Shown in pieces: positions 1-8,872 of a stretch of DNA of 64,000 nucleotides. The position numbers and the translations under genes are program-made. The stretch comes from an uncultured Pseudoruegeria sp. (GTDB taxonomy: Bacteria > Pseudomonadota > Alphaproteobacteria > Rhodobacterales > Rhodobacteraceae), in NCBI GenBank assembly GCA_947498155.1, contig CANMJD010000003.1, forward strand, positions 433,430-497,429. The letters are read 5' to 3'. How positions within the stretch are numbered: position 1 is the first letter of the stretch; each line of letters starts with the position of its first letter. A model generated the notes under the pieces. That model did not search any database. It saw nothing but the letters and a program-made list of their open reading frames with translations, and was not told the origin of the DNA.

Positions 1-801
1 GAACTGATCGAAGTTGCCGACGACTATCGCGGTACATATCGCAGGGATGATCCAGATCGTTCTGAAAAGTTTGCCGAGCTCGTCGCGCCAGCCATTGCTG
101 CTTTGCAGGCAAAAGGCCACGGCGTCGCAGGCTTTATCGCAGAAACTTTCCCCTCGGTTGGCGGCCAGATCATACCTCCTAAAGGGTATCTGCCAGCGGT
201 GTACCAAAAAATACGCGCCGCAGGCGGCGTATGTATCGCCGATGAAGTCCAGACCGGGTTGGGCCGCCTTGGTGAATACTATTTCGGGTTTGAGCATCAA
301 GGCGCGGTGCCGGATATCGTGGTACTGGGCAAGCCGATCGGCAATGGCCACCCCCTTGGCGTGGTGGTCACAACCAAGACGATTGCAGAAAGCTTTGACA
401 ACGGGATTGAGTTTTTCTCAACCTTCGGCGGTTCTACCCTGTCTTGCCGGATAGGAAAGGAAGTGTTGGACATTGTTGATGACGAAGGTTTGCAAGAGAA
501 TGCCCGCATCATGGGCGCGAGACTATTTGAAGGGTTGGTGGCATTGCAGAGCAAATATCCATGTGTCGGCGACGTGCGCGGCATGGGTTTGTTCCTGGGC
601 CTCGAACTGATCTGTCAGGACGGGAGCGAAGCCACCGCGATCTGTGCCTACCTCAAGAACCGCATGCGGGATCACCGCATCCTGATCGGCAGTGAAGGGC
701 CCAAAGACAACATACTGAAAATCCGTCCCCCGATGACAATCGAGGCAGAGGACGTTGAGATGATTATTACGATACTAGATCAGGTTCTCTCGGAAATTTA
801 G
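1..801 (+). CDS. Class III aminotransferase, 5'-truncated by window edge
   Basis: PLP-dependent class III (fold type I) aminotransferase. The frame is open from base 1, so the N-terminal part lies outside the window and internal Met codons are not the start; 266 codons are visible. Seen: the cofactor-binding motif DEVQTG (visible residues 81-86) and the PLP lysine in LGKPIGNG (Lys codon at 331-333), followed by the conserved small-domain region. The stretch around ETFPSVGGQIIPPKGYL resembles the AGXT2/AGXT2-like (phospholyase) branch, which in marine bacteria is often the C-terminal half of a long protein with a kinase-like domain. Whether that holds here cannot be seen. The amine substrate is unknown. 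It converges on the catabolic operon that ends at 1131. Confidence 0.85.
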   Translation, partial: ELIEVADDYRGTYRRDDPDRSEKFAELVAPAIAALQAKGHGVAGFIAETFPSVGGQIIPPKGYLPAVYQKIRAAGGVCIADEVQTGLGRLGEYYFGFEHQGAVPDIVVLGKPIGNGHPLGVVVTTKTIAESFDNGIEFFSTFGGSTLSCRIGKEVLDIVDDEGLQENARIMGARLFEGLVALQSKYPCVGDVRGMGLFLGLELICQDGSEATAICAYLKNRMRDHRILIGSEGPKDNILKIRPPMTIEAEDVEMIITILDQVLSEI

Positions 802-830
802 GACGGATGGTTCGCTGTCCTATCTTTTTT
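800..830 (+). terminator. Probable intrinsic terminator of the aminotransferase gene
   Basis: AGGAC (800-804) pairs with GTCCT (817-821), extended by two further pairs, one of them G-U, and is followed by ATCTTTTTT. It overlaps the stop codon. The stem is short, so confidence is moderate. Confidence 0.45.
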
Positions 831-1130
831 GGAAGCTGATCAAGAGCGAAACATAATTAGTTCATCTTCGTAAGATCACAGATTGTTGCCTCTCTTTTTT
901 CACTACATCTATCGCGGTCAAGGAAATTGACTATGGGGTTTTATCAGCGGGAAAAGTTCCGATCCGGGCTTGAAAATCACCCGTCGCCAATTGCAGAGGT
1001 TCTTTAGAGGAATAACCTCGACCCCAAGCCTATCGACGTAAAATGGCGACCCGAAGCCGCCATTTTGCTATTCATAAGTTGACATTCTGAACGCCGCTTC
1101 AATGGCGCAGAAGTCTTAGGCAGAGCCTGA
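802..1130. other. Intergenic region between convergent genes
   Basis: This 329-base stretch has no convincing gene. Besides the terminator at its left end it holds a hairpin at 1040-1066, with 9-bp arms AAAATGGCG and CGCCATTTT around a 9-base loop. That hairpin could end transcription of the minus-strand operon that stops at 1131. Composition is more AT-rich than the flanking genes. Confidence 0.5.
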
Positions 1131-2063
1131 CTAGAAACCGACTTTGTCGCCGCCCTTCAGGTCTAGTATTTCGCGGGCTTCATCGGGCGTGGCGACCTCG
1201 CACCCAAGGTCCTCGACAATTCGGCGGATTTTCTCGACTTGCTGTGCATTGCTTTCGGCCAACTCCCCGCGCGAAATGAAAAGGCTGTCTTCCAGTCCCA
1301 CACGGACATTGCCCCCCATCTGGCTTGCCGTAGAAGCCAGCGCCATCTGCGCGCCCCCAGCGCCTAATACGGACCACCGGTAGTTATCGCCAAACAGCTT
1401 GTCAGCGGTGCGCTTCATAAACACCAGGTTCTCAACATCGGCACCAATGCCCCCCAGAATACCAAAGATAAACTGGATAAAGATTGGCGCTTTGAACAAC
1501 CCGATATCCATGCAGAATTTCAGATTATACAAATGGCCGACGTCATAACATTCATGTTCGAATTTGATGTTATGCGGCGCAAGCTGTTGTGCTGCATTTT
1601 TGATGTCGGCAAACGTGTTTCGGAAAATATAGCTGTCTGAATTTGCGATATAATCCTTTTCCCAATCGAATTTGAAGCTGTCGTATTTGTTCACCAGTGG
1701 ATGAAAGGAAAAATTCATCGACCCCATATTCATCGAACACATCTCTGGCGAGAACCGCAGCGCCGGGGAAATCCGTTCCTCGATCGTATTGCTTAACGAC
1801 CCCCCTGTTGAGAGGTTCACAACCGCATCTGTGGCTTGCTTGATCCGCGGCAGAAACGCCGCGAAGTCATCGGGATTGATTGAAATAGCGCCATTCTTCG
1901 GGTTGCGCGCGTGTAAATGCAGAACAGAGGCCCCCGCATCCGCCGCCGCTGCCGCCTGTGCCGAAATGTCTTCGGCAGTATAGGGCAATGCATCCGACAT
2001 TGTAGGTGTGTGAATGGCGCCTGTGATTGCACAGGTGATGATGGTTTTCTTTTGACGCGCCAC
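1131..2063 (-). CDS. Beta-keto acid cleavage enzyme (BKACE, DUF849 family)
   Basis: BKACE family enzymes are zinc-dependent. They condense a beta-keto acid with acetyl-CoA and release acetoacetate plus a new acyl-CoA; Kce of lysine fermentation and the dehydrocarnitine-cleaving enzyme are members. Seen: HLHARNP with the zinc-ligand pair His49 and His51, and VGLED with Glu258, the third usual ligand position. The length of 310 residues is normal. The start is GTG with AGGAG six bases upstream, one base after the livM-type stop, so it is the last gene of the ten-gene operon. Substrate specificity cannot be read from the sequence. The 3-hydroxyacid dehydrogenase in the same operon could supply the keto acid. 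Confidence 0.88.
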   Translation of the reverse strand: MARQKKTIITCAITGAIHTPTMSDALPYTAEDISAQAAAAADAGASVLHLHARNPKNGAISINPDDFAAFLPRIKQATDAVVNLSTGGSLSNTIEERISPALRFSPEMCSMNMGSMNFSFHPLVNKYDSFKFDWEKDYIANSDSYIFRNTFADIKNAAQQLAPHNIKFEHECYDVGHLYNLKFCMDIGLFKAPIFIQFIFGILGGIGADVENLVFMKRTADKLFGDNYRWSVLGAGGAQMALASTASQMGGNVRVGLEDSLFISRGELAESNAQQVEKIRRIVEDLGCEVATPDEAREILDLKGGDKVGF

Positions 2064-2064
2064 G

Positions 2065-3090
2065 TTAGGCTCCTTTTTTGTCCGCGCCAGTCACGCGATA
2101 GGCTAGAGGGAAGAGTTGAAGATCAAAACGTTCGCGGACGAAGCCCCAGACGCCTTTCGGGAATTTCAGCATCATCACGATCGCCACGCCCCCCAGCACC
2201 ATCAGGTAGATCGTTCCCAGATCGGCGAGTGTTTCGCGCAGGGCGAAAAAGATCAAAGTCCCGATAATGGGCCCCTCAATGGTGCCGATGCCACCAATCA
2301 CAACGATGAAAATAACAAAAGCGGTCCAGTCATTGACGCTAAAGGCAGCATCCGGTGAAATCCGCAGTTTTTGCAGGAAAATCAACGCGCCGATCATGGC
2401 GGTCAGGGCAGAGGTCACAATGTAAACGATGAATTTCGTGCGCCAGATGTCGATACCCAAAGAGCCTGCGGCCAGTTCATTGTCGCGGATCGCCGTCAGG
2501 GCCAGACCCTTGCGTGAGCGCAGGAAAAAATAGACCGCCGTCACCACCAGCACCGCTGCCCCGAGCGCGAGCCAATAGCTCAGGCTTTCACGCCCGCTGC
2601 GCGATCCTGCCATCGACTTAACGATAGTCACGGGCAAAGATGTACCAGAGCCGCCGCCCAGCGCACTGACCTGCGCAAAGGACAAGCGGAACACTTCGGC
2701 AATGACCCAAGTGCCAATCGCGAAATAGGCGCCGCGCAGCCGGAACACCAACACCGCAACCGGAATGGAGATCAAGGCCCCCAACAGGCCAGCAACGGCA
2801 ATCGCCATCACTGGTGGCATCTCGGCAAAAATGGTTAGGGCAAACAGCATATAACCGCCAAAACCGACATAGGCCTGCTGACCTACGGACACCAATCCGG
2901 CGTAGCCCGCCATAAGATTCCAAAGGCTGGCGAGGGCAAGATAGAGGAAAAGCTCTCCCATCAGACGCATATCTGCGCGCCCTGCCCACCATGGGGCGGC
3001 GATCAGGATGATCAGAACAACGGCCCCGAGGATTGCCGCAACCCGCGCCGCTTTAGAAGTTCGTGATACAGTTAGGTCTTGAGTACTCAT
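2065..3090 (-). CDS. Liv-type ABC transporter permease (LivM-like)
   Basis: Inner-membrane permease of the branched-chain amino acid (HAAT/Liv) ABC family, 341 residues. The first TM segment is at about residues 17-40, and the LivM hallmark stretch ALASLWNLMAGYAGLVSVGQ follows, then about eight further hydrophobic segments. It overlaps the LivH-like gene by 4 nt, which implies translational coupling. The transporter is embedded in a catabolic operon, so it probably imports the compound that the operon degrades rather than leucine. Confidence 0.88.
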   Translation of the reverse strand: MSTQDLTVSRTSKAARVAAILGAVVLIILIAAPWWAGRADMRLMGELFLYLALASLWNLMAGYAGLVSVGQQAYVGFGGYMLFALTIFAEMPPVMAIAVAGLLGALISIPVAVLVFRLRGAYFAIGTWVIAEVFRLSFAQVSALGGGSGTSLPVTIVKSMAGSRSGRESLSYWLALGAAVLVVTAVYFFLRSRKGLALTAIRDNELAAGSLGIDIWRTKFIVYIVTSALTAMIGALIFLQKLRISPDAAFSVNDWTAFVIFIVVIGGIGTIEGPIIGTLIFFALRETLADLGTIYLMVLGGVAIVMMLKFPKGVWGFVRERFDLQLFPLAYRVTGADKKGA

Positions 3091-3950
3091 CCGGAAACCC
3101 TCTGGAAAAGGCCATTCGGACGAACGGCAAGGATAATTAGAAAGGCGATATGACCGGAAAGCAGTTGCCAGCCGGGATCAATATTGGCCCCTACCGTCTG
3201 CGCGATGCCAAGGATCACGCCACCCGCCAAGGTGCCCCAAAGATTACCAAGCCCGCCGATAATGACCGCCTCGAAACCAAAAATCAGACGCCCGCCCCCA
3301 ATAGAGGGATCAAAGCTGGTTCGAATGCCCAGCAAAATCCCCGCTATCGCGGTCACACCCAAGGCCAGCGCCATGGCCAGACCAAAGATATGGCGGCGGT
3401 TCAGCCCCATAAGCTGCGCAATGTCTTGATTGTCGGAAACAGCACGGAAAGCTCGACCAAGGGCGGTTTTGTAAAATATCCATTGCAACCCTGCGATAAC
3501 AACCAGCGCAATCGCGAAAGTCAGCAGCGGCAAGACCCCCAAAGACAACCCGCCCACCGCAACACTGGCAGTTTCCAAAGCACCGGCGTCCATTTTCTGT
3601 GGATCGGCGGTATAGATCTCTAACAGCCCGTTTTGCAGGATAACGCTCAGGCCAAATGTCACCAAGAGCGGTGGCAACAAGTCATCCCCTAACGTCTGGT
3701 TCAACAATCCCCGCTGTAAAACATAGCCAATGAGCCCCATGGCGGGCACCACAACCGCTAAGGCAAGCAGCGGATGGAGCCCGGTGACTGTGGTCACGGT
3801 AAGACCAAGATATGCCCCCAAAACAATAAGATCTCCATGTGCGATGTTCACCATGCGCATCACCCCAAAGATCAACGAAAGACCCGCCGCAAAGAGCGCA
3901 TACAGCCCGCCCAGCAAGGTCCCTTGTACAATTGCGTTCAGCCACTCCAT
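3087..3950 (-). CDS. Liv-type ABC transporter permease (LivH-like)
   Basis: Second inner-membrane permease of the Liv-type importer, 287 residues from the ATG at 3950. That start (MEWLNAIVQGTLLGG) lies one base after the LivF-like stop. An upstream in-frame extension would overlap the ATPase gene and is unlikely. Seen: the family stretch AAGLSLIFGVMRMVNIAHGD near the N-terminus and multiple hydrophobic segments to the end. It would form the membrane channel with the LivM-like subunit. Confidence 0.88.
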   Translation of the reverse strand: MEWLNAIVQGTLLGGLYALFAAGLSLIFGVMRMVNIAHGDLIVLGAYLGLTVTTVTGLHPLLALAVVVPAMGLIGYVLQRGLLNQTLGDDLLPPLLVTFGLSVILQNGLLEIYTADPQKMDAGALETASVAVGGLSLGVLPLLTFAIALVVIAGLQWIFYKTALGRAFRAVSDNQDIAQLMGLNRRHIFGLAMALALGVTAIAGILLGIRTSFDPSIGGGRLIFGFEAVIIGGLGNLWGTLAGGVILGIAQTVGANIDPGWQLLSGHIAFLIILAVRPNGLFQRVSG

Positions 3951-3951
3951 G

Positions 3952-4659
3952 TCATTCGATCCCGAAATAGGCGCGAGAAATGTCTTCGCGCGAAACTGTA
4001 TCGGCCTTGCCTTCCAACGAGACACGACCCTCTTGCAAACAATAGACGCGGCTGCTCACCGCGAGTGCCTTGCTGATGTCCTGCTCGACGATAATGGCGC
4101 TCATGCCGTCTCCAATGATGCCAGGTAGCGCGTCATAGATCCCCTTGATGATGATCGGGGCAAGACCAAGGCTGATCTCGTCAAACAAGATCAAATCCGG
4201 ATTTGACATCAATGCCCGACCAATCGCGACCATCTGCTGCTGCCCGCCGGAAAGCGATGTAGAGGCTTGGTCTTTGCGTTCTTCTAGGATCGGAAACAGC
4301 TGATAGACCGCCCGTAAATCCCATGGCCCTTTTCGGCCGACCTGTGCGCCGATCATCAGGTTTTCACGGACACTTAACGAGGGAAAAAGCTGTCGCCCTT
4401 CGGGCACCATGGCCAGCCCCCGCATCGCGACTTCATCCGCGCGAAATCCGCCGATGTCTTCATTGTGATAGGCAATCTGCCCCGGACCATTGGACAAAAG
4501 GCCCGTGATCGACCGCATAAGCGTGGTTTTCCCCGCGCCATTTGCACCGATGATGGCCAGCACCTCGCCTTCGGCAACGTCCATATCAACGCCGTACAGC
4601 GCCTGAAAATCACCATAGAATGCGTTGAGTCCTCGGATCTTCAAAATGGGTTCAGGCAT
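3952..4659 (-). CDS. Liv-type ABC transporter ATPase (LivF-like)
   Basis: Cytoplasmic nucleotide-binding subunit, 235 residues. Walker A is GANGAGKT (38-45), the ABC signature LSGGQ is at 136-140 and Walker B LILFDE at 157-162. VPEGRQLFPSLSVRENL is typical of LivF. The start overlaps the preceding LivG-like gene by 8 nt. It would pair with LivG to drive import. Confidence 0.9.
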   Translation of the reverse strand: MPEPILKIRGLNAFYGDFQALYGVDMDVAEGEVLAIIGANGAGKTTLMRSITGLLSNGPGQIAYHNEDIGGFRADEVAMRGLAMVPEGRQLFPSLSVRENLMIGAQVGRKGPWDLRAVYQLFPILEERKDQASTSLSGGQQQMVAIGRALMSNPDLILFDEISLGLAPIIIKGIYDALPGIIGDGMSAIIVEQDISKALAVSSRVYCLQEGRVSLEGKADTVSREDISRAYFGIE

Positions 4660-5380
4660 CTGCTTCGATCCCCAGATAGATTTCTTTGACTTCGGGACTG
4701 TTCATGATCGCTTGCGGCGCGCCCTCAGCGATCTTTTTGCCAAAATCGATGACGATCAGCCGATCCACGACCGCCAGAAGCGCGTGTACAACATGCTCGA
4801 TCCAGATGATCGTCACGCCCGAGACGTGGATATCCTGAATGGTTTTGACCAATGATTTACATTCAGCTTCGGTCAACCCGCCGGCTATTTCGTCGAGCAA
4901 AAGCAATTTCGGTTTTGCACAAAGCGCGCGAGTCAGTTCCAAACGTTTACGCTCCAGCAGGGTCAGACGTCCGGCCAAGACGTTAGCTTTTGGCAAAAGC
5001 CCCGTCTGCTCTAGCACCTGCAGACAGAGCTGTTCCGCCGCGCGTCCTTTGAGCATGGCAGACTGCGTGGCCGCGATAAGCGCGTTTTCGAAAACCGTCA
5101 TGCCTGAAAACGGCTGCGGCACCTGAAAAGAGCGCGCAATGCCCGCATGGCTGCGGCGCGCTGCGCTGTGGCTGGTAACGTTTTTTCCGTTAAAATAGAC
5201 TGCCCCGCTGTTGGCGGACAAGGTGCCAGTGATCAGGTTGAACATTGACGTTTTGCCCGCCCCGTTGGGGCCGATAACGCCAAGGGCTTCCCCTTGTTTA
5301 ACCTCAAAAGTCAACGCGTCGGCAACTGTCACCGCACCGAAGGCTTTGCTTAGGTTATCGAGTTTAAGAATTGTGCTCAT
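4652..5380 (-). CDS. Liv-type ABC transporter ATPase (LivG-like)
   Basis: Second nucleotide-binding subunit, 242 residues from the ATG at 5380, which has a GAGG ribosome-binding site. Walker A is GPNGAGKT (37-44) and Walker B is LLLLDE. The region that normally reads LSxGxQRRLEIARAL is [15 protein letters not shown] here, so the signature motif is degenerate while the following helix is kept. The partner LivF has a perfect signature, so one of the two composite ATP sites may be non-canonical. Otherwise it is an ordinary LivG. Confidence 0.88.
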   Translation of the reverse strand: MSTILKLDNLSKAFGAVTVADALTFEVKQGEALGVIGPNGAGKTSMFNLITGTLSANSGAVYFNGKNVTSHSAARRSHAGIARSFQVPQPFSGMTVFENALIAATQSAMLKGRAAEQLCLQVLEQTGLLPKANVLAGRLTLLERKRLELTRALCAKPKLLLLDEIAGGLTEAECKSLVKTIQDIHVSGVTIIWIEHVVHALLAVVDRLIVIDFGKKIAEGAPQAIMNSPEVKEIYLGIEADA

Positions 5381-5426
5381 TTGGGCCTCGTTGTTTGTGG
5401 ACGGCACGGTGGCCGCCCACGCGATA

Positions 5427-6704
5427 TTAGCCAAGTAGCTGCAAATCAGCGGTCAACGGAATGTTGGGTGCCGATGCATTCGCAACGATTTTCAGATCAA
5501 TGGAATCGCCTTCGGTCTGCCATTGCCCCGCGACCAACGGAGTCTTTGTCACATTATTGATGGGGCCATTTGACCAATCAACTGTCCCCACAATCGTATC
5601 AAGCTTAGTCCCTGAAACCGCAGCAACAATCGCTTCCGGATCTTCCAGATCTTCGGCACGTTTCACGACGTCGGCGACAACTTCGAAAAGCGCATGTTTA
5701 AAGCCGATCGGCTGTGTCCATGACCGCCCGGTTTCCTGTGTGTAGCCAGCGGCCAGTTCTGCAGAACTTGTGCCCGTCAGCGATGACGAGAACGGATGGT
5801 TCGGAGACCACCAGACTTCTGAGGTCAGACCGTTACCGCGTTCGCCCAGTGCTTCGATCACAGAGGGGAACAACAGCGCCTTGCCGATGGATACGACTTT
5901 GGGGTTGAAGCTCTGTTGCGCGGCTTGGCTCCAGAAGGTGGCAAAATCGGGTGGGATCATATTGCCCGTGACGATTTCACAACCGGCGTCCTTAAAAGCG
6001 GCGATGTAGTTCGAGAAATCATCGGATAAGGGCTGGAAACGGCCCGGATCGATCAGATCGTAGCCAGCCGCCGCCAGCGGTTTGGGCAGACCCAATTCAG
6101 CATGGCCCCAAGCGTTGCCATCTGCGTCATTTGGGAACAACCCGCCGACGCTTTTTGACACACCGGATTTGCCCCACATATCAAGGAAGGCATCGATCAC
6201 GTCTTCCAAGCCCCAGAAAAAGTGGTAAGTGGATTGGAACCCTTCACCCGGCACACCATTGCGGCCAAAGAAATATGGCTGCCATGGGCAATCAGTTGTG
6301 ATGCAGGGCACTTCGTTGATTTCTGCTTGATCGGACACCGGATTGACCGTGTCCGGGGTTGATGCCGCAACAATGATGTCGACTTCATCGCCTAACATGA
6401 GGTCCGCAGCCACTTCGGCGGCGCGGTTCGGGTTGGATTGGCTGTCCTTGGAAATGATTTCGACATTCCAGGACTTGCCGTTGTTTTCGAGGCCACCCGC
6501 AAAGGCCTTTTGTATGCCTGACAATACGTAATCATCTGCCGCAGCAAATCCGGCAAGCGGTCCGGTCCGCGGGCTGACGTGGCCAATGCGCAACGTAGGC
6601 GCGGCTGCATAGGCCCGTGTGGCTTTCAAAAGCGCCGGCGCGGAAACGGTGGCGGCGGCACCCGCCATAAAACCACGGCGTGTTGGTGTAAGAATAGTCT
6701 TCAT
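5427..6704 (-). CDS. Liv-type ABC transporter periplasmic binding protein
   Basis: Solute-binding protein (LivK/amide-binding type I fold), 425 residues. The start is the ATG at 6704, chosen for a strong GGGAGG site seven bases upstream; a longer frame continues upstream but lacks one. The N-terminus carries a twin-arginine signal, [11 protein letters not shown], followed by a hydrophobic stretch and an Ala-rich cleavage region. Export would be through Tat, as is common for alphaproteobacterial members of this family. The mature start [18 protein letters not shown] is typical of the family. It sits between the enzyme genes and the four transporter genes of the operon. Confidence 0.88.
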   Translation of the reverse strand: MKTILTPTRRGFMAGAAATVSAPALLKATRAYAAAPTLRIGHVSPRTGPLAGFAAADDYVLSGIQKAFAGGLENNGKSWNVEIISKDSQSNPNRAAEVAADLMLGDEVDIIVAASTPDTVNPVSDQAEINEVPCITTDCPWQPYFFGRNGVPGEGFQSTYHFFWGLEDVIDAFLDMWGKSGVSKSVGGLFPNDADGNAWGHAELGLPKPLAAAGYDLIDPGRFQPLSDDFSNYIAAFKDAGCEIVTGNMIPPDFATFWSQAAQQSFNPKVVSIGKALLFPSVIEALGERGNGLTSEVWWSPNHPFSSSLTGTSSAELAAGYTQETGRSWTQPIGFKHALFEVVADVVKRAEDLEDPEAIVAAVSGTKLDTIVGTVDWSNGPINNVTKTPLVAGQWQTEGDSIDLKIVANASAPNIPLTADLQLLG

Positions 6705-6738
6705 TGTATACCTCCCTGTGTCGGCCTCCCAACCGACG

Positions 6739-7668
6739 TTACGACTTAAGAATTCCTTCGAGTTCGGACAGATGAAGAGCAACGCGTGCGCGCACAATAT
6801 CTGCTTCTTCTGGCGTCCATGACCTGAAACCCTGACCGGATTTCATGCCCAACTGCCCGTCATGCACCAAACGCTCTAAGTAGGGCGAAGGACCTCGCCG
6901 CGCTTCGATGTCGTGCAAGACGTTTTCGTGAATATCCAGTGTCAGATCGGTGCCAACCAGATCGGCGTTTTCCAGTGGACCCAACACCGCAAGCCGCCGC
7001 CCAAAGCTCGACTTGATCACCGTATCCACAGCTTCGGCATCGCAAATTCCGTTTTCCACCAAACTGATGGCCTCGCGCCAGAGCGCATGTTGCAAACGGT
7101 TGCCAATGAAACCGGGCACATCTTTGGCAACCATGACCGGTGTTTTGCCGGCATCCGCCAGTAGATCAAAGACGGTTTGTGCGACGTGATCGTCTGTCCA
7201 CTGCGTTTTGACCACCTCAACCAAGGGGATCAAATGCGGCGGGTTCCACCAATGGGTGCCGATCGCGCGGTTTTTCAGCCGCAACTTCGACATGATTTCG
7301 GTGATTGGCATCACCGAAGTATTAGAGGCCAGAATGCAATGATCCGGCGCGTGTTCCTCGATCTGGGAAAAAATGCGCTGCTTCAGTTCCATCTTCTCCG
7401 GCGCACATTCAAATACCACATCGGCCTTGCATACCGCTGCCTCGGTCGAGTCAAAAAGCTCTATCATTTTCAGAGCTTTGGCAATTTCAAGCGCGCTGTC
7501 TCCCATCGCGCTCATGCTGTGACGCATGCGATCAGGTGCCGAAGACAACACCTCTTTGTTCGGATCACACAGGGCCACATACTGCCCTGCCCGCGCCATC
7601 GTTAACGCAATGCCATGGCCCATAAGACCTGCCCCGATGAGGGCAATTTGTTGTCTTTTCGCAACCAT
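6739..7668 (-). CDS. 3-hydroxyacid dehydrogenase of the 3-hydroxyacyl-CoA dehydrogenase family
   Basis: NAD-dependent dehydrogenase, 309 residues. The Rossmann motif GAGLMGHG is at 12-19, a catalytic-type His at 139 and NPPHLIPLVE at 142-151. CoA-dependent members usually read NPVPxMxLVE at this position. The NPPHLIPLVE form is typical of L-carnitine dehydrogenase and lambda-crystallin-like members, which act on free 3-hydroxy acids. I therefore infer oxidation of a free 3-hydroxy acid to a 3-keto acid, which would suit the BKACE at the operon end. Exact substrate unknown. It lies 3 nt after the SDR gene. Confidence 0.8.
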   Translation of the reverse strand: MVAKRQQIALIGAGLMGHGIALTMARAGQYVALCDPNKEVLSSAPDRMRHSMSAMGDSALEIAKALKMIELFDSTEAAVCKADVVFECAPEKMELKQRIFSQIEEHAPDHCILASNTSVMPITEIMSKLRLKNRAIGTHWWNPPHLIPLVEVVKTQWTDDHVAQTVFDLLADAGKTPVMVAKDVPGFIGNRLQHALWREAISLVENGICDAEAVDTVIKSSFGRRLAVLGPLENADLVGTDLTLDIHENVLHDIEARRGPSPYLERLVHDGQLGMKSGQGFRSWTPEEADIVRARVALHLSELEGILKS

Positions 7669-7671
7669 CTT

Positions 7672-8454
7672 CTAACCCGCCGTATAGCCGCCATCGGCGT
7701 AAAGAATGTGACCCGTGTAAAAATCAGAAGCCTTGGAAGCGAGAAACAAGAGCGGTCCCACAAGGTCTTCGGGTTCGCCCAATCGTCCCTTTGGAACGCG
7801 CGACAAAAACCCCGCGCGCACTTTTTGCGCTTCTTCATTCTCTTCAAACATCCACGCTGTCAGCGGCGAGCGGAATACAGTTGGTGCGATCGCATTTACC
7901 GTGATGCCGGTCGGCCCGAGTTCACACCCCAGCGCTTTGGTGATGCCGTCGGTTGCTGATTTGGACGCACAATAGGCGGTGTATCCGGCTGGATGGCCAA
8001 GCAAGCCCCGGGCCGAGCTGACCAGAACTATTTTGCCATAGCCCTGTGTTTTCATCTGCACCGATGCGGCCCTTGCCAGCAACCATGTCTGGCTGACGTT
8101 TGCATCCATGACCGAATTAAAAGTTTCCGGCGTCATCTCTTCGATCGGCGCAACCTTATTCATCCCAGAGGCCACGACCAGAATATCCAACTTGCCAAAG
8201 GCCTTTACAGCCTGTTCAACCAATGCCTGACAGGCGTCTTCGTCGGACGGGCGAATATTAACTGAAACCACCGCCGCCCCAAGGTCGCGACACGCTTTGG
8301 AAATGTCATCAAGGGCTGCCTGATTGCCGGCCGCCAGCACCAGATCACACCCGGCCTCTGCCAAAACCCGAGCGGCCACCATGCCAAATGCACCAGAGGC
8401 ACCGGTGATCAGCGCAACATCACCTTTCACATCAAAAATATCGAGCGGATTCAT
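7672..8454 (-). CDS. Short-chain dehydrogenase/reductase (SDR)
   Basis: NAD(P)-dependent oxidoreductase of the classical SDR family, 260 residues. Seen: the nucleotide motif TGASGAFG (17-24), catalytic Ser146/147, Tyr161 and Lys165 in YCASK, and a C-terminal DGGYTAG as in FabG/gluconate-dehydrogenase-like SDRs. The usual NNAG motif is replaced by VASGMN. It overlaps the cupin gene by 4 nt. It probably performs one oxidation or reduction in the operon's degradation route. Confidence 0.85.
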   Translation of the reverse strand: MNPLDIFDVKGDVALITGASGAFGMVAARVLAEAGCDLVLAAGNQAALDDISKACRDLGAAVVSVNIRPSDEDACQALVEQAVKAFGKLDILVVASGMNKVAPIEEMTPETFNSVMDANVSQTWLLARAASVQMKTQGYGKIVLVSSARGLLGHPAGYTAYCASKSATDGITKALGCELGPTGITVNAIAPTVFRSPLTAWMFEENEEAQKVRAGFLSRVPKGRLGEPEDLVGPLLFLASKASDFYTGHILYADGGYTAG

Positions 8455-8801
8455 AGGTTTTGCTCCGTTGGGTAGGGCATGACGACCAGCATCGTGCAGA
8501 CATCGTTGCGACGGTTTTCAATTTTTCGCTGCACGCCCGCAGGAATGGTGCAGCTGTCATATTTGCCTAGAGTGGCTTCCTCGCCGTTCACAATCACCGT
8601 CATCTCGCCCTCCAGGACGACGTAGACCTTTTCAAAAGGCGTGGCATCCGGACCGGCACCCCCGCCGGGCAAAAACTGGCTCAAGCCGACCCATTGGTTT
8701 TTGGGGCCGTTGTCCTCGAATCCCTGAAGGCGCAGCCCAACCACGTCAAAATGGTTCGGCGCCTCATAGGGCAGAGCATCGCTAAAACGCTTTATGTGCA
8801 T
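8451..8801 (-). CDS. Small cupin-domain protein
   Basis: Single-domain cupin, 116 residues, recognised from the beta-barrel pattern FEKVYVVLEGEMTVIVNGEEATL and the following TIPAGVQRKIENR. The usual metal-binding HxH of cupin motif 1 is missing (PFEKVY at that place) and motif 2 has no His, so it may not bind metal in the normal way. Role unknown; it is part of the catabolic operon and translationally coupled to the SDR. Confidence 0.75.
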   Translation of the reverse strand: MHIKRFSDALPYEAPNHFDVVGLRLQGFEDNGPKNQWVGLSQFLPGGGAGPDATPFEKVYVVLEGEMTVIVNGEEATLGKYDSCTIPAGVQRKIENRRNDVCTMLVVMPYPTEQNL

Positions 8802-8872
8802 GGGGACCTCTTGGTTATCACCCGAAAAAGGGGGCCGTCCGTTTCCAGACGGCCAGTCAGGGAGGATACTTT

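Noticed and set aside
3951..4025. Longer N-terminus for the LivH-like permease
   Set aside because: The extension lies inside the ATPase gene and is not membrane-like; the ATG at 3950 matches the family start.
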